A DNA stretch of 64,000 nt from Sebastes aleutianus (lineage: Eukaryota > Chordata > Actinopteri > Perciformes > Sebastidae). The translations under genes and the position numbers were made by a program. The stretch is from positions 15,534,129 through 15,598,128 of the forward strand of contig CAKAKS010000032.1 in assembly GCA_916700875.1 (NCBI GenBank). The letters run 5' to 3'. Positions 10,301 to 25,300 of this stretch are shown in pieces. The notes beneath the pieces were generated by a model, which did no database searches, was not told the DNA's origin, and saw only the letters and a list, made by a program, of their open reading frames with translations. Position 1 is the stretch's first letter. Every line of letters begins with the position of its first letter.

Positions 10301-13300
10301 GGTGCCAATGGACTCCTTAGGTTTTGTAGTTTCATATGATACCAGTATCTTCACTCTAGCTTTAAAAATGACTACAACCTAAAAATCGCAAGTTGCGTTA
10401 ATGCGTTAAAGAATGTGATAATAACACGTTATTATTGCATTCATTTTGACAGGCCTAATTCTATGACATGTCAGAAAATAGAGTAAAATACAACCATCAC
10501 AATTTCCTAAAGCCCAAGTTAGCATATTCATAGATGCATAGATGTCTTGTTTTCTCCGAGCAACAATCCAAAACCCAAATGTATTCAATTTGCTATCCAG
10601 AAAACCAGCAAATATAGGCTAGAACCAAGGATTTTTTGGGATTTGTGTTTAAAAAAAAGGCTTAACAATGGATCTATCATTACAATTGTTGTTGGGCTAA
10701 TCATTTCAGCTTTAAATAAAAGTCATAAATCATTGTCAAGCCACCATAAAAGCTGCTTTAGAGATGTTTGTCTACACTGTCAGAAAGAAAACCCGACATG
10801 TTGACAGCTGATGGTTTCGACAAAGCAACACATTTTTACTTATCATTCGCTCAGGAGCCACTTTTCCTTCTGTTGCCAGCTGTGTGGGCCCTACTTAAAA
10901 TGCAGGAGTTGGATTTGATTTTGGAAGGAAATGTTCATCTGTGAAGAGGTGGTTATGACACATGGTTAAAACAGCAGTAATAGCTATGGATATCTAATTA
11001 AAAAACAACTCAAAACTGTGTGGAAGTGGAGGCGGCACTTTTTTGTCTGGACATGCTTTGCCACAGTTTTCAAGAACTGGTGAATCATGGCTGTTGATTT
11101 CCTCAGTAATGATTGCTCCACTTCCACAGAGTATGACAGGCCTGACTGTAGTAGGTTCTGCTGTTGTATAGGCTTGTTGCGGTAGTCGGTGTTACCGGTG
11201 TTGAACGGTGTTCGGGCATACACCGATTACATTACGTACCGACCGCCCCCATCGTCTTTTTTCCCTTTTTTTTTATAGTAATAAAACCCATTTAGTTCAT
11301 TCTTGCGTATCAGCGCCGTGTTATCAATGCATAGTCGGATGACCAATGCTACAAATTGTAAGTTAAAATGTCTGCTTTGTACAGAGTACAAGAGTCAGAT
11401 TTTGCACATACGGGACGAGAGTTGACAGACGAGACGATGGCAGAGGATTTGGTGTCAAAGCGAAAAGCAGAAGCGCCTATTTGACAATATTTCGGATTTA
11501 AACCCAATGCTATAAGGGAACCATAACGTTAATGAGGCAATCACTGTGCAGAGAATGTAGCGGTCGCAGCCGTTGTGCGCGGCGCCAGGTAGAAACGTAC
11601 GGCCTCGCAGCGAAAGCTCAAAAGTAGAGGCCAGACACACAGCCATTCAACCTGGAAGATCGAAGTAAGCAATCTACATATATTGAGCGTCATCTTATCT
11701 TCTGAAATGTCCGGTGTAATCAGTAACACCGGTGTTGTCACAAGTTTATTAGTGGGACATTTTCCTCACCATGACATCTCATGATTTACCTCACTTTCTT
11801 GTTTGTCCTTCATTTGTCATTCATCACTAAGGTGGTTTGTTTGAGAATATTGCTAACATGCTAGTGGAAGAACTGAGAGCAAGGTGAAGCAATTATAAGG
11901 GGCTTGTCTTTGCGAAGTTGATTCTGCACTGTTGGCACGGAGTCGATGGGAGAGGGAACGGCAAACTGCTGAGCGGTGGCCGGCCGTGGCTTCATATTTA
12001 GCCTGGTTTCAGGAGTTCTTTGTGGACGTCCCATTCTGCTTACCCACCAGCCATGCGGTAATTGATTTGGTGTCAGCTGCCTGGATTTAGAGAGCTGACC
12101 CTAGTGCAGATCGAGACAGGCCGGGCGATTGAAGGCCTTTTTAAATTCATTGCAGGATTGGGGATTCGGGGCCCACTGTTCGAGGTGTGGGGAAGCGATG
12201 ATTGAGAGAAAATGGCTGTGGAGGAAGAGTGAGATTTAAAGGTACCACAGAGAATCAGCTCGTCCTGGTATCGACTGAGAGGCTGCACTCATTTTCTACA
12301 CCCAATTTCTTATTGGTAATAATTGGTACCCTCTCTGATCAAAGCCTTGTCACTGATGATAAACATAAAGCATGCATTCAAGGTGTCTATATTATGAATC
12401 TGATTGTTCTAGGAAGAGCCAGCAAATGAAATGCCACCCCTCCTGCTCTGGGCTCTGTCTTATCAGCATGGGAGAAGGGAAGAGAAAGGAGGAGAACAGT
12501 AGGCCTGTATTTTTGGGATTAGATTTTTTTGGCCTTGGTTACAGTTGGCAGGAGATAAGATGAGAGGATGTCTCTCTTTAGCAGCTCTAGTGTTTCATCC
12601 TACTGGACTCTAGAACAGTGATATTGTAACTCATATTTTAATGGAAAACATTGCATGTGTACCAAGTACTTCTCTGCAAAATAAAGCTTTGCTTTGGGTA
12701 AAAAACACTATGTGGAGAAGATGCAAACAGAAGATTAGTGCAACTTGTTTATTGGTGCAATCCCAGTTGCACAATCAAGTTGACTTGCATATATTTAACC
12801 TCAGCAGACAGCAATTAAAGATGTGTGTTGTTTACTCACACACATACTGTTGCTGTCCCACGGCTGTCATTGTGTGCAATTTGAGACCGCCGGGGCAATG
12901 CCATCTCTCAGTCACTGTTCGTAACAATGAAAGATATGAGGACAGAATTAGCCTGGATGTGAGTCATGCACCTCATCAGCAGTGAAGAGGGGATGTGTGT
13001 TCAGAGAATCATGACAGGGCATAGGTGGGTTTGTTTGAGTTTTGTTCTTAAATGTTAGACATGCCAGTATTTTCTCACTGGTGTTTTTTGTGTAAAGATA
13101 AGGGCCATACATCTCCACCAATCTTGTCATCTCTTTGCGAGTCATTTACACGCCATGAAAAATGCCAAGTTGTTGATTTTGTAAATCTAAAAATCACTTT
13201 CTCCTCTGTAGCCACAATTTAATCAGCCAGTTCTGGATTGTATAACCAGATTATTGCTTGCATAAGAACCTCCCAGCGATTGCTGGGTAGAGGGGTGTCC

Positions 13301-16300
13301 CCACGTGTCGCCACACTACCATCAGGGGATCCTGGACGCGACTTGTAGCCTCCTAAATCCTCCGCGCCACCCTGTGTCACCTCAGCCTGCCATGCTAAAC
13401 CATGTGCCAGACACAGGCACCGGTCATTGCTTAGTCCAAATGCCAGATTAGGGCAGCCCTCTGAGAGGAGACAAGCACACAGATTATGCCATCAGTCCAG
13501 ATGGGCAGACCACTCTGAATATATTGAGTCAATGAAGTTCAATCTGTAGGCCAACTTTCAGCTGGTTAGTGCAGACATACTCCTCAGCTGTGATTAGTTC
13601 CACTGATTTAATTGCTCGTGTATTCAATAAACAAAGAAAATCTGAAACTGTTTCTGAGTTTATGCTTGAAAAGTCCCCATCAATAACGTTGTAGCTGCAG
13701 AAAACGACACAGAGGTGAGGAGAGAAACTCCTGATGCAAGCTGAACATGAAAGGAATGACTCAACACAACTGTACATACTTCAGCATAACACTGCATTCT
13801 TTTACTTTTTATTCTGCCAAACTTAATATAAATAATGGTCCAGGAAGTTTCCTTGTTTGTTACCAAAACGATTGGCTCGCTCTTGCCTGGGCTTTTATGC
13901 TGAGTCCTGAATAATAAATAAGGTGATGAACTGTATCCGGCTGCTTTTTTGCCAGTCTGCCAACTGACTGGATGGAGCAGAGTGAACTGGTTTCCCCCCC
14001 CCTACAATATTTGCCTCTGATCCTTGGAAGGCAGCCAGAAGGCAGCAAATTGAGCCTGGAATAGAGTATGGAGGGCAGAGGCAAGGTTTCTCATAAGTCC
14101 CTTAAGTGGGCTCCATGTGCACGCACCGATGCTATGGACGTTCATGAAGCATTAGCCTGACGGCCTCCATCATCTGCACAGTCTGAATAGAAATGAAGCC
14201 CAGAATCAGCCGCTCAAGGAGAAAGCTGGCTGAGATGATGAAAACGTTGATCGTACAGCAGCAGGCGAGCTCTCTCAGTAACGTGCTTCAGTCAAGAGTC
14301 ACACTGTCATCGCCCGTTATTGATTTAACGTTAAACAAAAGGGACAGAAATTTCACTGAGTCATCGTGAAACAATGTGATTGAGGGGGCTTAACAGTAAT
14401 TGTCACTCTGGATAAAGTTATGGGAGGCTAATAGTCTGAAATGATGGGTTTGTGACCGCGAAGGATAGAGTTTTTTGAGTCATCTCAAAGAGAGGGCACC
14501 CAGGACAGCAGGAGAATAACAGGAGAGTGGCACGCCACAGGGGACAGGAGCCAGATCTGCTGAATCATTTCCTCACTTACGCAAGGTAGAGCTGTCATTG
14601 GTGATGATGACACAACTCGCAAGTTCAGAAGTCACATTCCCAGATGTTCACACACTTACTTTTGTATAACAATTTGAAATGAATGCTTTTTAATTAAAGA
14701 ACTTATGGTTTTGTCACCATATATATACATTTAAATACAAAGACAAAGACATTTAAAGACAAAGGATTAGTCTGTATTTTATGACATGTGTGGCCTCATA
14801 TCTCGGAGACAGCTCCCCTTATGGTAGCTTAGAGGTGTTAACTGTTCTGAAGGTGATTAGATGTTAAAGTAGCATTACTACTTTGACTTTTGCCGTGACC
14901 CAGGATTTGGTTGCACCAGCTGTTAGAAAGCTTTTAAATGTAAAGACTTTTAATGTGTAAATCAGTTGCCAAGAAACATCTGTAGTGCTGTCCAACCAAA
15001 AGCAATCAACTAGGAGCCCAAACAATATATTAAGACTTTGTTTTATTTATATATGCATACATGGAGAATTATTTGTAAGAGTTAGTGTTAATACAGTTTA
15101 GTGGGGCTGACCCAAATGCTTTGTATAAATCCCCAAATAACCCATGAAATAAGAAATAATCCCACAACATTATTCATATTCAGAATCAATTATTGTTAGT
15201 TATTCTCAGACCGATATAGCTGTTTGTTGTATGTAGAGGTGTGTGTGTGTGTGTACAGTAGTGCGCCAGCGGCAATGTCTCGGGCACTGAAACGGGGGCG
15301 ATGGAGACAGACAGACAGAAGAAACATGTCAGCCTGCTGTGCTGCGCCGCGCCGCAAAGCTTCAAATACCTTTGAATATTTCTCACCGAAGCTTCGAAGC
15401 CCCAAAAAATGGTATTCGGGACAGCCCTGCAGTTTAGTAGGAGTGAGAAACACCTGATATTGCTAACCTAACAGATGTTATTTGGTAATTCAATCTAACA
15501 TTATTGGCATAATGTTTGTAATTTTAGGTATATTATGTTGTTTTTGTGAAATGTACTTTAAAAACTTCCCACTTTACACAGCTAATAAACATAATTTTAA
15601 TCAATGTGTTGACCGCATCCCTTTACCGTATCTTCACTTTGAACCGGGTATATATTAGCAAGTTAACGCTAGCTTTGTCAGTTAGTACCAGTTACACCTA
15701 ACAACAAATCTCTTCGTAAGATCTAGTTTGTTGCGGTTCAACTTGTTTTAATGTAGTGATATAAATCTCCATTTAGTAAACAATTCCGTTATCACTAGGC
15801 TAAGGTTGAACTCACAAACAGCTGTTGCAGCTGACTCACACCGGTGTCAGGAACGAGGGTGAAGTCAACTTAATCTTTTCATCCCTTTTTTTTCTAATTT
15901 CTGATAAATGATTATTCCACGGCACGCAAAACTTGTAGACCAAGCGGCTCTAGCATCGCTGCCGTATCTTAAAGTAAATCAACGTGTCTTGAACATTGCC
16001 TGCCTTTGACTTTTCCCCCATGATGCAGTGCTGCAGGAATGTTCCCTCTTGTGTGAGGAATGCAGCAGGAGGAGGTTATAGGGTGGCGTCTGTCTCCAAT
16101 ACTTCTCTTTTTCCTCCGTCAGCGTTGGCCCGTATGCTTCGGGAATCTCAAAATGAATGCCGCCACTCTGTGGGCCGTGTTGTGCCTGCGCTAGAAAAAG
16201 GTCTTTCTCTGTCTCCCACTCTTGTTTCCTGTTTGGTCATCATGACATTTGTATCATAGACTCACTCATTGTTGTGTAAAGTCCGGTCAAATCTGACTCC

Positions 16301-19300
16301 TGACTGGTGATGTCATTGCCTTTCACAGATTAAATTTGGATGCAAAGATGAATACCTCATTTTACAGTGGGTTTGTTTGCTTCCTTGTTTAATTAATATT
16401 TCCTTTGTACTCATTTCCCATTAGCCTACACATTCAGAGAAACCCACTCAAATGTATTTCCATTGTAGCGATGCCAATGCAATGATGAATATTACTATTT
16501 ACAGTCTGATGATTATTTTTTTTGTCTTGCTGTAATAGCGTGGCTGCCTATTCCCATTCTTCACAGATTATTTATATATAGAGCATGTATGTGACCTTGT
16601 TAAGAAAGAACACTTGATGAGAGTGTGAAACACTTACTATATTTGCCTGCTGTAATACAGACTCAGAGTCTGTTTTAGTTTGGATTAGATGCCTTTTTCT
16701 GCGTTGCTCTTCCAAATTTATTCAGTAAACATGGCATGATGGCAGACACATGAAAATTCACACCCATGAACAAAATGTGCAGGAACATTATTGATTTTGC
16801 TCTGTGGGACAAACTGGGTTTTAGTGTCCGCCCTTCTGAAGTGTCCTTGATCAAGAAAATAAGTGCAAATCTGCTTTAATCCATTACTGCTGTTTTGTAA
16901 CTCACCCTGCAGCTCTGATTTACCTGTGGACAAGTGAAAACACATTAAAGGACCATACTAGTTGTTTAAACAATTGCAGCAGCATTAACACCCAACAAAA
17001 ACATGACATTTAAAATAAAAGCTACCAATTGTCAGAATATAGCCCTCCTCACATAATTTAGTGACATATCTCAGTCCTCAAAATAACCTCTAAAATCTAA
17101 AATATGTTTCCCTCCTCACACTCACAGTAATAATGCGACAAGTACCCCAGCTGTAGGTTATATCTCTGTGTTTCCTCCTTGCTGTTTGTTTCATTATTAA
17201 TGAGAGAGAGTGAGGGAACAGCACCATGTATCATATTCAGAGGGAGAAGCGAGGGCCCAACGGGAAGAGCATCACGCAACAGGAAGCACTGCAAACTTAA
17301 GGGAAAAGGTCCTGCGAGAGGTTTTCGGTAAATACCAGTATTCAGTTCGACTTCATGAAACGCATTTCCAGTCGGTCGAGGCGAGGCAGGCAAAATGAGC
17401 ATGTTTACTGGCGAAGCTCTCCCCTCCTTCCAGTTTGCACAGTCATGCTGTCCTTTTTAAGCTCCCGTACCGTCATCGGGTGCTTGCGGTTCGTGATGAT
17501 GCACGTCAGCATGTGGTCGCCATTTTCAAAAACCATTAACCTTTCGATCAACGTGAGCCCTCCCTAGGACGTTTGTGTGTGTGAGTGCACACAGTGCTTG
17601 TTGGGGTCTTGAATGAACTGTAAAATTGTAATTGTGATTATTCTTTCATTTTGGTATAGGTCTTGAAGCAATGCAAATAATCAATTGTTGTGTTTACATT
17701 TATTTGTGCGTCAGTGTCTCCTCCCTACCTGGTGTGTTGTTGCTTCACGCAGCAGCAGAGTGATTTGCTGCGCTGTGCTGTCCCCCCCCACACTGAGGGG
17801 AGCATGGTGGGAGATAATGACATAAATCCTCTACCACGGCCAGCCTCTCTAATTACACTCACTCTTCTGGGGAGCTTTCACACTATATTAACCTTTGTTA
17901 ACTCCTCCTGTCAGGTTTAATGCCATTTTGTATCATTTACCTTCCCATACTTGTTGAAAAATGCGTTAATGTATGAATGTGAATTTGTACAACCCGTGTG
18001 TTTGCTCATAAATCACCAGAATAACTTGGCAAATGGGAGAGCAATCTGTTGTTAAGCTGGCCCATACAATGCCCTACTTACCTGATTTTATTTTTGTCCC
18101 TACAGATTGGTAGAAGTATGTTGCTCTGTTACGCTGCCTTCATGTTGGTGCTGTATTGCCTTGACATGGCTGCACCCTCTACATCACTCTATCTCAGTTT
18201 TGTGGTTTATTTGCATGTAATTGCAGCTTAAAGCAGACGGTAACTAAAAGAGTTACCTTCACTGAGTGGGCGAAACGATGCTCAGTTAAATACTCCACCA
18301 GTTAACACCGAAGTGCTGCAGTAGCACAGTGTTGTTGTAACCAGGAGACTTGCTGAACATAATACGTAATTCATGTGTTTTCTTGCCCACAGTTAGAAAA
18401 CCAACAAGCATCAAGCTGGTTTTCTGGAGACTGCAGCTGTCCATTCCTGACACTGTGTTTCACTCATGCAGAGCTCTAAATAGTGCACATGTTAATTCCC
18501 CCAAGCACTACACATGGAAACTGGTGTAATGAATGAACACAGTTCCTTCCCCTGAGCCAATAGAAGACCTAATGGTCAAAATAGAGCTCATCAAGGGGGA
18601 TATTCCTCACTCTGTATTGTGCCAGATTTCCTCAATGCATGACATCAGTTCAGTGTTGGAAATTAAGTTTTTTGTCCACCATAGATTGCCATTGTTTTTT
18701 GGCTGTTAAGTGAAGCAAATCTAGCAGCCACTTGCATATTTTACCAGCATTTGGATGGTGGCTGGTGCTAATTTCTAACCCTGCATCAGTTGCTAAGTTT
18801 TGCAAATGAAATGAATAATTGACTCACCTTATGAGATCAACTATTAGGTTTTGCACACTTGGGAGTTTATTCATGTCTCTCGCAGTTTAGTAAGATTCTG
18901 TTTCAGTAATCCCCAGATAACAGAAAAACATAGCATGTTGTCTCTAGACCTCCAAGTTATCCTGGCTTGGCCTGGGCCGTTCTCCGTTTAGTACGCTGTC
19001 CTGAATACCATTTTTTTAGGTGTCGAAGCTTCGCTGAGCGGTGCAGCAGGCTGACATGTTCTTCCCATCACCCCCATTTCAGTGCCCCGGACAGCGCCGC
19101 TGCCGCACTACTGTAGACGCACGCACCTCTACACACGACAAATAGCGATATCCGTCTGAGAGTAACTAATAATAATCAATGTTGAATATGAATAATGAAT
19201 AATGTTGTGGGCTTATTCCTTATTTCATGAGCTAATTTGGGATATAAACATTATTATTACATACTTATACATAAAAAACAAACAACAAAAACCCCAAAAA

Positions 19301-22300
19301 ACAAAGCATTCGAATAGTGATTTGGAGGTGGAATACCGTGGCAACGATTGAAGCTTCGAAGCATTCGGGCCAGCCCTACGGTTTAGAGTCAAATAGAAAT
19401 CTGATTTGCTATGATATCCAGTCAGTTCCTCTGCTAATATTGTGTTGTTTTGAGATGTAAAGTTGACTCAGATGATGATTTGACGACTGTATTTGTGTCC
19501 ACGGATTAAGAACCAATTAGTAAAGGACGCTTTGCTGTGATCGGAGTGAAGTTCACTAAATCAAACACATTCAGAGATATATTCAATTGATGGCTTGCTT
19601 ATGATGTTTGGTTATCAGTCCAGCAACTACAACCTCTCATGAAGCGTTGACAATGTGTCTGGGACTCACAGGATACGTTAACACACAGGGGTGTAAATCA
19701 CAAGTTTTTATCACGATACGATATTATGTTGATTCTTTGGACGACGATATGCTGATATCACAAAGTTTGATATGATACGATTTCGATTCAATTCGGGAAC
19801 TTGCAATCAATATGAGACAATATCATATGCCCGATTAACACAATCATTTATATCAACTCACAAAAAGCAACTAAAATATGATTTGACAATTTTATTACTG
19901 GCTCTGTAGGAAGAAAGTGAGTTTGGACTGAAATTGGTGACACAGACGTGCCATGGGATATGATCACTGAATTGATATATTGATCCAGATCAATATATCA
20001 TTACACCCCTATTTACACACTAACAAAATAATGATTTTGCTTTGTTAAAATGATGAGGTGATCAAATTCTAATAGCCAGAATAGTAATGATACTCGCTTA
20101 TCTAGGGACAGAAAACCCCAATGTCATGTTTCAGCTTTTTAGACAGACTGATGAAAGAAACCCAAAATGAGAGGATATGATGTCTGGCTGATGCTATGTG
20201 TATCTTAAAGAAGCGTCAGGCTTTTTAAGAGCAAAATTCTCTGATTTCAGCTTCTCAAATGTGGATATTTCCAGGTTTCTTTAGTCTTCTCTGATAGTAA
20301 ACTGAATATCTTTGGGTTTTGGGCTGTTGGTCAGACAAAACATGAGATTTGGAGACGTCACCCTGGGCTTTAGGGCATTGTGATGGACATTTTTCACCAT
20401 TTTCTGACGTTTTATAGACCAAACGACTTATCGATTAATCAAGAACATAATCGACAGATTAATTGATAGTGAAAATAATCTTTAGTTGCAGCCCTAGTGC
20501 AAAGAGCGTTGTGGTATAAGATGTTAAGAAATAACACAGTCAATGAATGAGCAAAGCACACATGCAAACTCTGTCTCACAAAACATGTAGAGGGGGGTAG
20601 CCCAGTTATTAACCATCACAGTGATTTATAACCTTTTTTGTGTTGTTTTCTGTGCGTTGTGTCGTCTGTATTGTTTCTCATAAGCAGCTAAAATGACCTC
20701 CTCGTGTCTCTTTGTGTTTGTGTGCAGAGGACGGACCCTCAGCTCCTGGCCCAGTTCTACTACGCTGATGAAGAGCTGAATCAGGTGGCCACTGAGCTGG
20801 ACGGCCTCGACGGCAGGAAGGACCCTCAGAGATGCACCCTGTTGGTCAACCAGTTCCGCTCCTGTCAGGTCAGCAGGGAGAAACCAACAAAGTCATCAAC
20901 TTTCTGTGTCTTACATTTCACTACGGATAAAGTTCAGCCTTTGTGAACTAGCGTTGTTATTTCATTCATTCATCATAAATAATACATAAAAATAGCCCTG
21001 GAGTTGGAATAGAGTCAGAGGATAGGTTCACAGTATTTAAAGTCAGGTGCTCATATGAAAATTTGAACAGGTTTTACTTACTGTAATCATTCCCTCTTTT
21101 CATACTGGCCTTTAGTGATGGGGGACAAAATCCACTGTGCTTATCCACTATTCAAAACTTTATCTGAAGCTACTATGAGGCTTCAGCTATCTGAATTGGA
21201 CAAACCAAGTGAGTCTTACAAAGTTAGTCTTTTTAGTATCAGACTCCCTCTTTTATGTTTCCCAGTGTGGTGAAGGATATTAACAAAAATAAGAAATTTA
21301 ATAAAAAGACATGAATGAAGATATCAGCTCTATTTGTCTAACTCGGATAGCCTCATGTTTTAGATACTTTAGATAAACCTTTGAATACATTTGTATATGG
21401 AAGGTGGACTGTGGATTTGGCTAATAGATAGTGGCTATTAGCCAATATGTACTGGCTGCCAGTATAAACAGGTGGAATGATTACAGCAAGCAAAACCTGT
21501 TTCACCGACACCGATTCTTTTCTTTCACACAATCACCTGATTGGACCTTTGGGTTTGGCCTGGAAGCTAAAAATAGACGCCACCCTTATCACCCCTTTCT
21601 GCATACATGCGAGGTGATAGGACTGTTGCCTTACTACACATTGCTTGGCTGGGTTCTTACATCGAGCAGTTTTGCTGATATGATGAGATAAGTAGACTTT
21701 GTTTGGACTGGGCTGTGTGTCATGTGGGTTATTAGTAAATGGTTACAAGAGCGGCTTCCTTGTGTAAGAGGCATTTAAGAACTGTAGCTTTGATCGAGGT
21801 AACTGTGTAAAGAACAAGAATTAGGTCAGACATTTGTCTTTTTGTTTTTACTGTATGTATAAGGGATGCACCAATCAAAATAATAAATCCAACACCAATA
21901 ACATGGTAACAAAATTTCAAAATTAACAGGAATTACAATTTAAGTGTAAACCTTTTTAATGCAGCAACAAACTGGTCAAAACGTAAACAGGAATTAAAAT
22001 TCCAGTATATAATGTGTATAGGACATAAACATAGAATTGAATTTAATAGATTGTCACTGATACCGATCCAGCTATTTGAGTCAGTATCGGCCCGATATCC
22101 GATCCGGTATCGGTGTCGGTGCATCCCTAGTATGTATGTATGTATGTATGGTAAGTTATTGTATGTGGAGATGCAGGTTCAGGTTGTACAGGTTGGTTCA
22201 GGTCTTTATGCGGTTCAGGGCTGAGAGGAGCTTAGAAGGTGATGCTGTGCATGAGTTATGGCTGCCATGCTGCATCACGCTGACAGAGCTGGAGGTGGTG

Positions 22301-25300
22301 GAGGGAGGTCGTCATGTGGCCCGTTGAGCCTCAGCCTCCCCCCACCGCCACAGCACACAGGGGAGAACCACTTAATAAGGTCATCACTTGATCCCCGACC
22401 GTTCTGTCTCTTTCCCCTCCATCCTTCCCGCTGCCAGTCTGTCACCTTGTTTTTCTTTGGTAAGTCTTGTTCTGATGCTCTGCGTCCCCTTTCTTTCTTA
22501 GTTCGTTTTTAAAATCCATTTTGTTATCACCCCAAATTTTCAGCAGAAGCAGTTGAATGACTAGCTCTTGTCAGGATTGTTCTGCACCTCAAATTAGTCT
22601 CTGGTTTTCTCACCCTACAAGTTGTGGTGAAAATGTTTAACTCTCAGCACTTGTATGTTCAGAGAGGAGTCTTTTTCAGTGGCGTGCCTCCTCGAGGGTT
22701 TTGGAGAATGAATTAAGCAGCATGATACCCCATAGCCCCGAGGCCCCAAGAATAGAAGGCAAGTGCGCTCAAGCCAAAATTTTGCACTTGAACCTGCCAC
22801 TGCTGCTATCAGCTCTTATTCATGGGCCTCTGTGGGGGTTGCTGGCATGCTGCTCGTATTATGTTGGCACGGCTGTTCTTACAGTGCGGCCTGCTGGAAC
22901 AGGCGAGCGAGTATATGTGTGTGTTAGAGATGGACAAAAGATTGAGTTGGATGGCATACACAAGAGACAGAAGGAGAGAATGGGTCAGAGATTGTGAAAG
23001 GAGTGAGAGGTAGGCTGTAAAAAGCATTGAAGCCAGTCTTTTGTAAGACACAGGTATCACGCCAGAGTCGCTACCTCTAGATGATTTGAAACCCAACAGT
23101 AGTGAAGGTTATCATCGGCGTCCCCTGCTGGGAGACGCTCGCAGACAGTGGGGTGGCACTCGGGCCGGGCCAAGACACACACACAGCAGCACACAGCCAT
23201 AAAGGAATCAGTGGTTAAGCTCTCCTTCTCAAAGCTTTTTAATCTTTCTCCTCGGGGCCAGCAGAGAAAGACGCAGTGCTGTGCCTGACAAGATTACAGT
23301 GCACAGTGCAGCTGCGGTTGAGTGAAAGGCTCATTGTAAGTCATTGTTGTGGCTGTTGTACATGCCAGCGGCACATAAGCTCTTGATTAGCTCTTGCTGT
23401 GTGTGACACTGCATTTTCACTGCTGGAATTATGGGCTTTAGTTTCATGTTTTTATTGAGGGAGAATGTAACTGCGATGGCCATAATGGTCTCATGTACTT
23501 GTCAAATTGTTTTCATTCACTTCCTAATCAATGGTCTTTAAATGCTGCAATACAACGGCCTCCATAAAGAGATGAAGGCTGGATTATTAACCAACATTAG
23601 TTACTCAAATTAAACACTGAGAAAATAGTTTCTCAGGAACAGCTTTTCACTCACTCGTGTTTCTCCCTCCAACTAGTTTGTTCAATTTTGTTTTCTGTCA
23701 CTCTCTTGTGCTCATCTGCAGGACAATGTGTTGAACATTATCAATCAGATCATGGATGAATGTATTCCCAACGACCGGGCCAACAGAGACTTCTGTGTCA
23801 AGTTCCCCGAGGAGATTCGTCATGACAACTTGGCAGGGCAGCTGTGGTTTGGGGCTGAGGTAGTGTATTCCCTCCTGCATCAATCCAGAAGAAAACAACC
23901 TTGCACAAGTCACACACATGTGCATAAAAATATGCTATTTCATTTTTGTTTTTACAAATCTTGATTGTCAAGTGTGCCATTTTAAACATAATTTTCTCAG
24001 TTAAATTTCTGTACAAGGCGAGATGATTTATGACGTACGTGTTCCTGTGCAGTGTTTGGCCGCCGGCTCCATTATCATGAACAGGGAGATAGAGAGTATA
24101 GCGATGAGGCCCCTTGCTAAGGACCTTACGCGCAGCCTGGAGGAGGTTCGTAACATCACAAGAGACCAGGCCCTGAGAGACCTCAACTTGTACACGGACC
24201 GCATAAAGGACGCATTGCGACATTTCGACGGCCTTTTTGCTGAGTTTGAGCTCAGGTAAATGAAGGGCAATTATTGGCAAATTGTAGCAATAAGATTAAT
24301 CCACATTTATCATCCTCTCGAGGAGTCTTGGGTGCCAGAAACATTAAACAAAGCTGTGAATGCCATTACATTCCATTTTCTTTTTCTTCCATTGCCAGTT
24401 ATGTGTCAGCCATGGTGCCTGTGAAGTCTCCCAAAGAATACTATGTACAGCAGGATGTGATTGTGCTCTTCTGTGAGACTGTGGAGAGGTGAGTTTACTG
24501 AGGAATTACAGCCTATAGCGCACTACCGACTTCATCTGAAATTTACCAGAATCAAAATAATATCTGGAGATAATGTGGTTGATTTTTTTAATCATGTGTT
24601 TTCCCCTGCTCTGTTGTCCCAGGGCCCTAAAGCTGGGCTATCTCACACAAGACATGATCGATGACTATGAACCCGCACTGATGTTTACAATTCCCCGACT
24701 AGCCATTGTGTGGTAAGTGTTGCCTGTCCTTTCCATTCTTCCGCCCACTTCCTTGTTTTCTGCTCTCTCCTGCCCTCTTATAGAATTTTAAACATATTTT
24801 TTAGTGGGCTGGTTGTGTATTCAGAGGGACCTCTCAGCCTAGACCGAAAATCAGAGGACATGTCTGAGCTCTTCCGGCCTTTTCGCACATTATTGAAGAA
24901 AATCAGGTACAGTCCGTGAATATTGAACATCACAAAAAATATCTTTTTATCTTTCCAAGTTATCTTTTTTCCTCTATCACTATGTTACAACTATCTTACT
25001 GTACGCTGTTTTTGCAGAGACCTGCTGCAGACCCTGAGTGAGGAGGAGTTGATCACACTGGAAAAGAACCTGTGTATCTCTCAGGACGGGGAATTGTCCG
25101 TAGAGGAGCAGCAGGCCGCAGAAAGCTCGCCAGCTCCAGTCCAAGAGAATCACTCATCCTGCAGCCCCGCTAATGGCACCTCCAATGGGGAGAGTGAGGG
25201 GGAGCAGGAGCATCTGGCTCCGTTTGTGTGTCCCAGCCAGGAGGAGGAGCTGGCGGAAGTGGAAAAGGGCTGGGAGGAGGTGGAGACGGGAGGGGAGGAG

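Larger units (their letters stand above)
3957..20727 (+). other. zfyve28 intron 1 (16.8 kb), overview
   Basis: No coding exon was recognised. It holds the repeats listed separately. The stretches 5.9-6.8, 7.3-9.7, 11.8-15.0, 15.5-18.9 and 20.5-20.7 kb show no element that I can name; 7680-8100 reads as unique, moderately AT-rich DNA with homeodomain-like TAATTA sites and could be regulatory. Confidence 0.7.
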
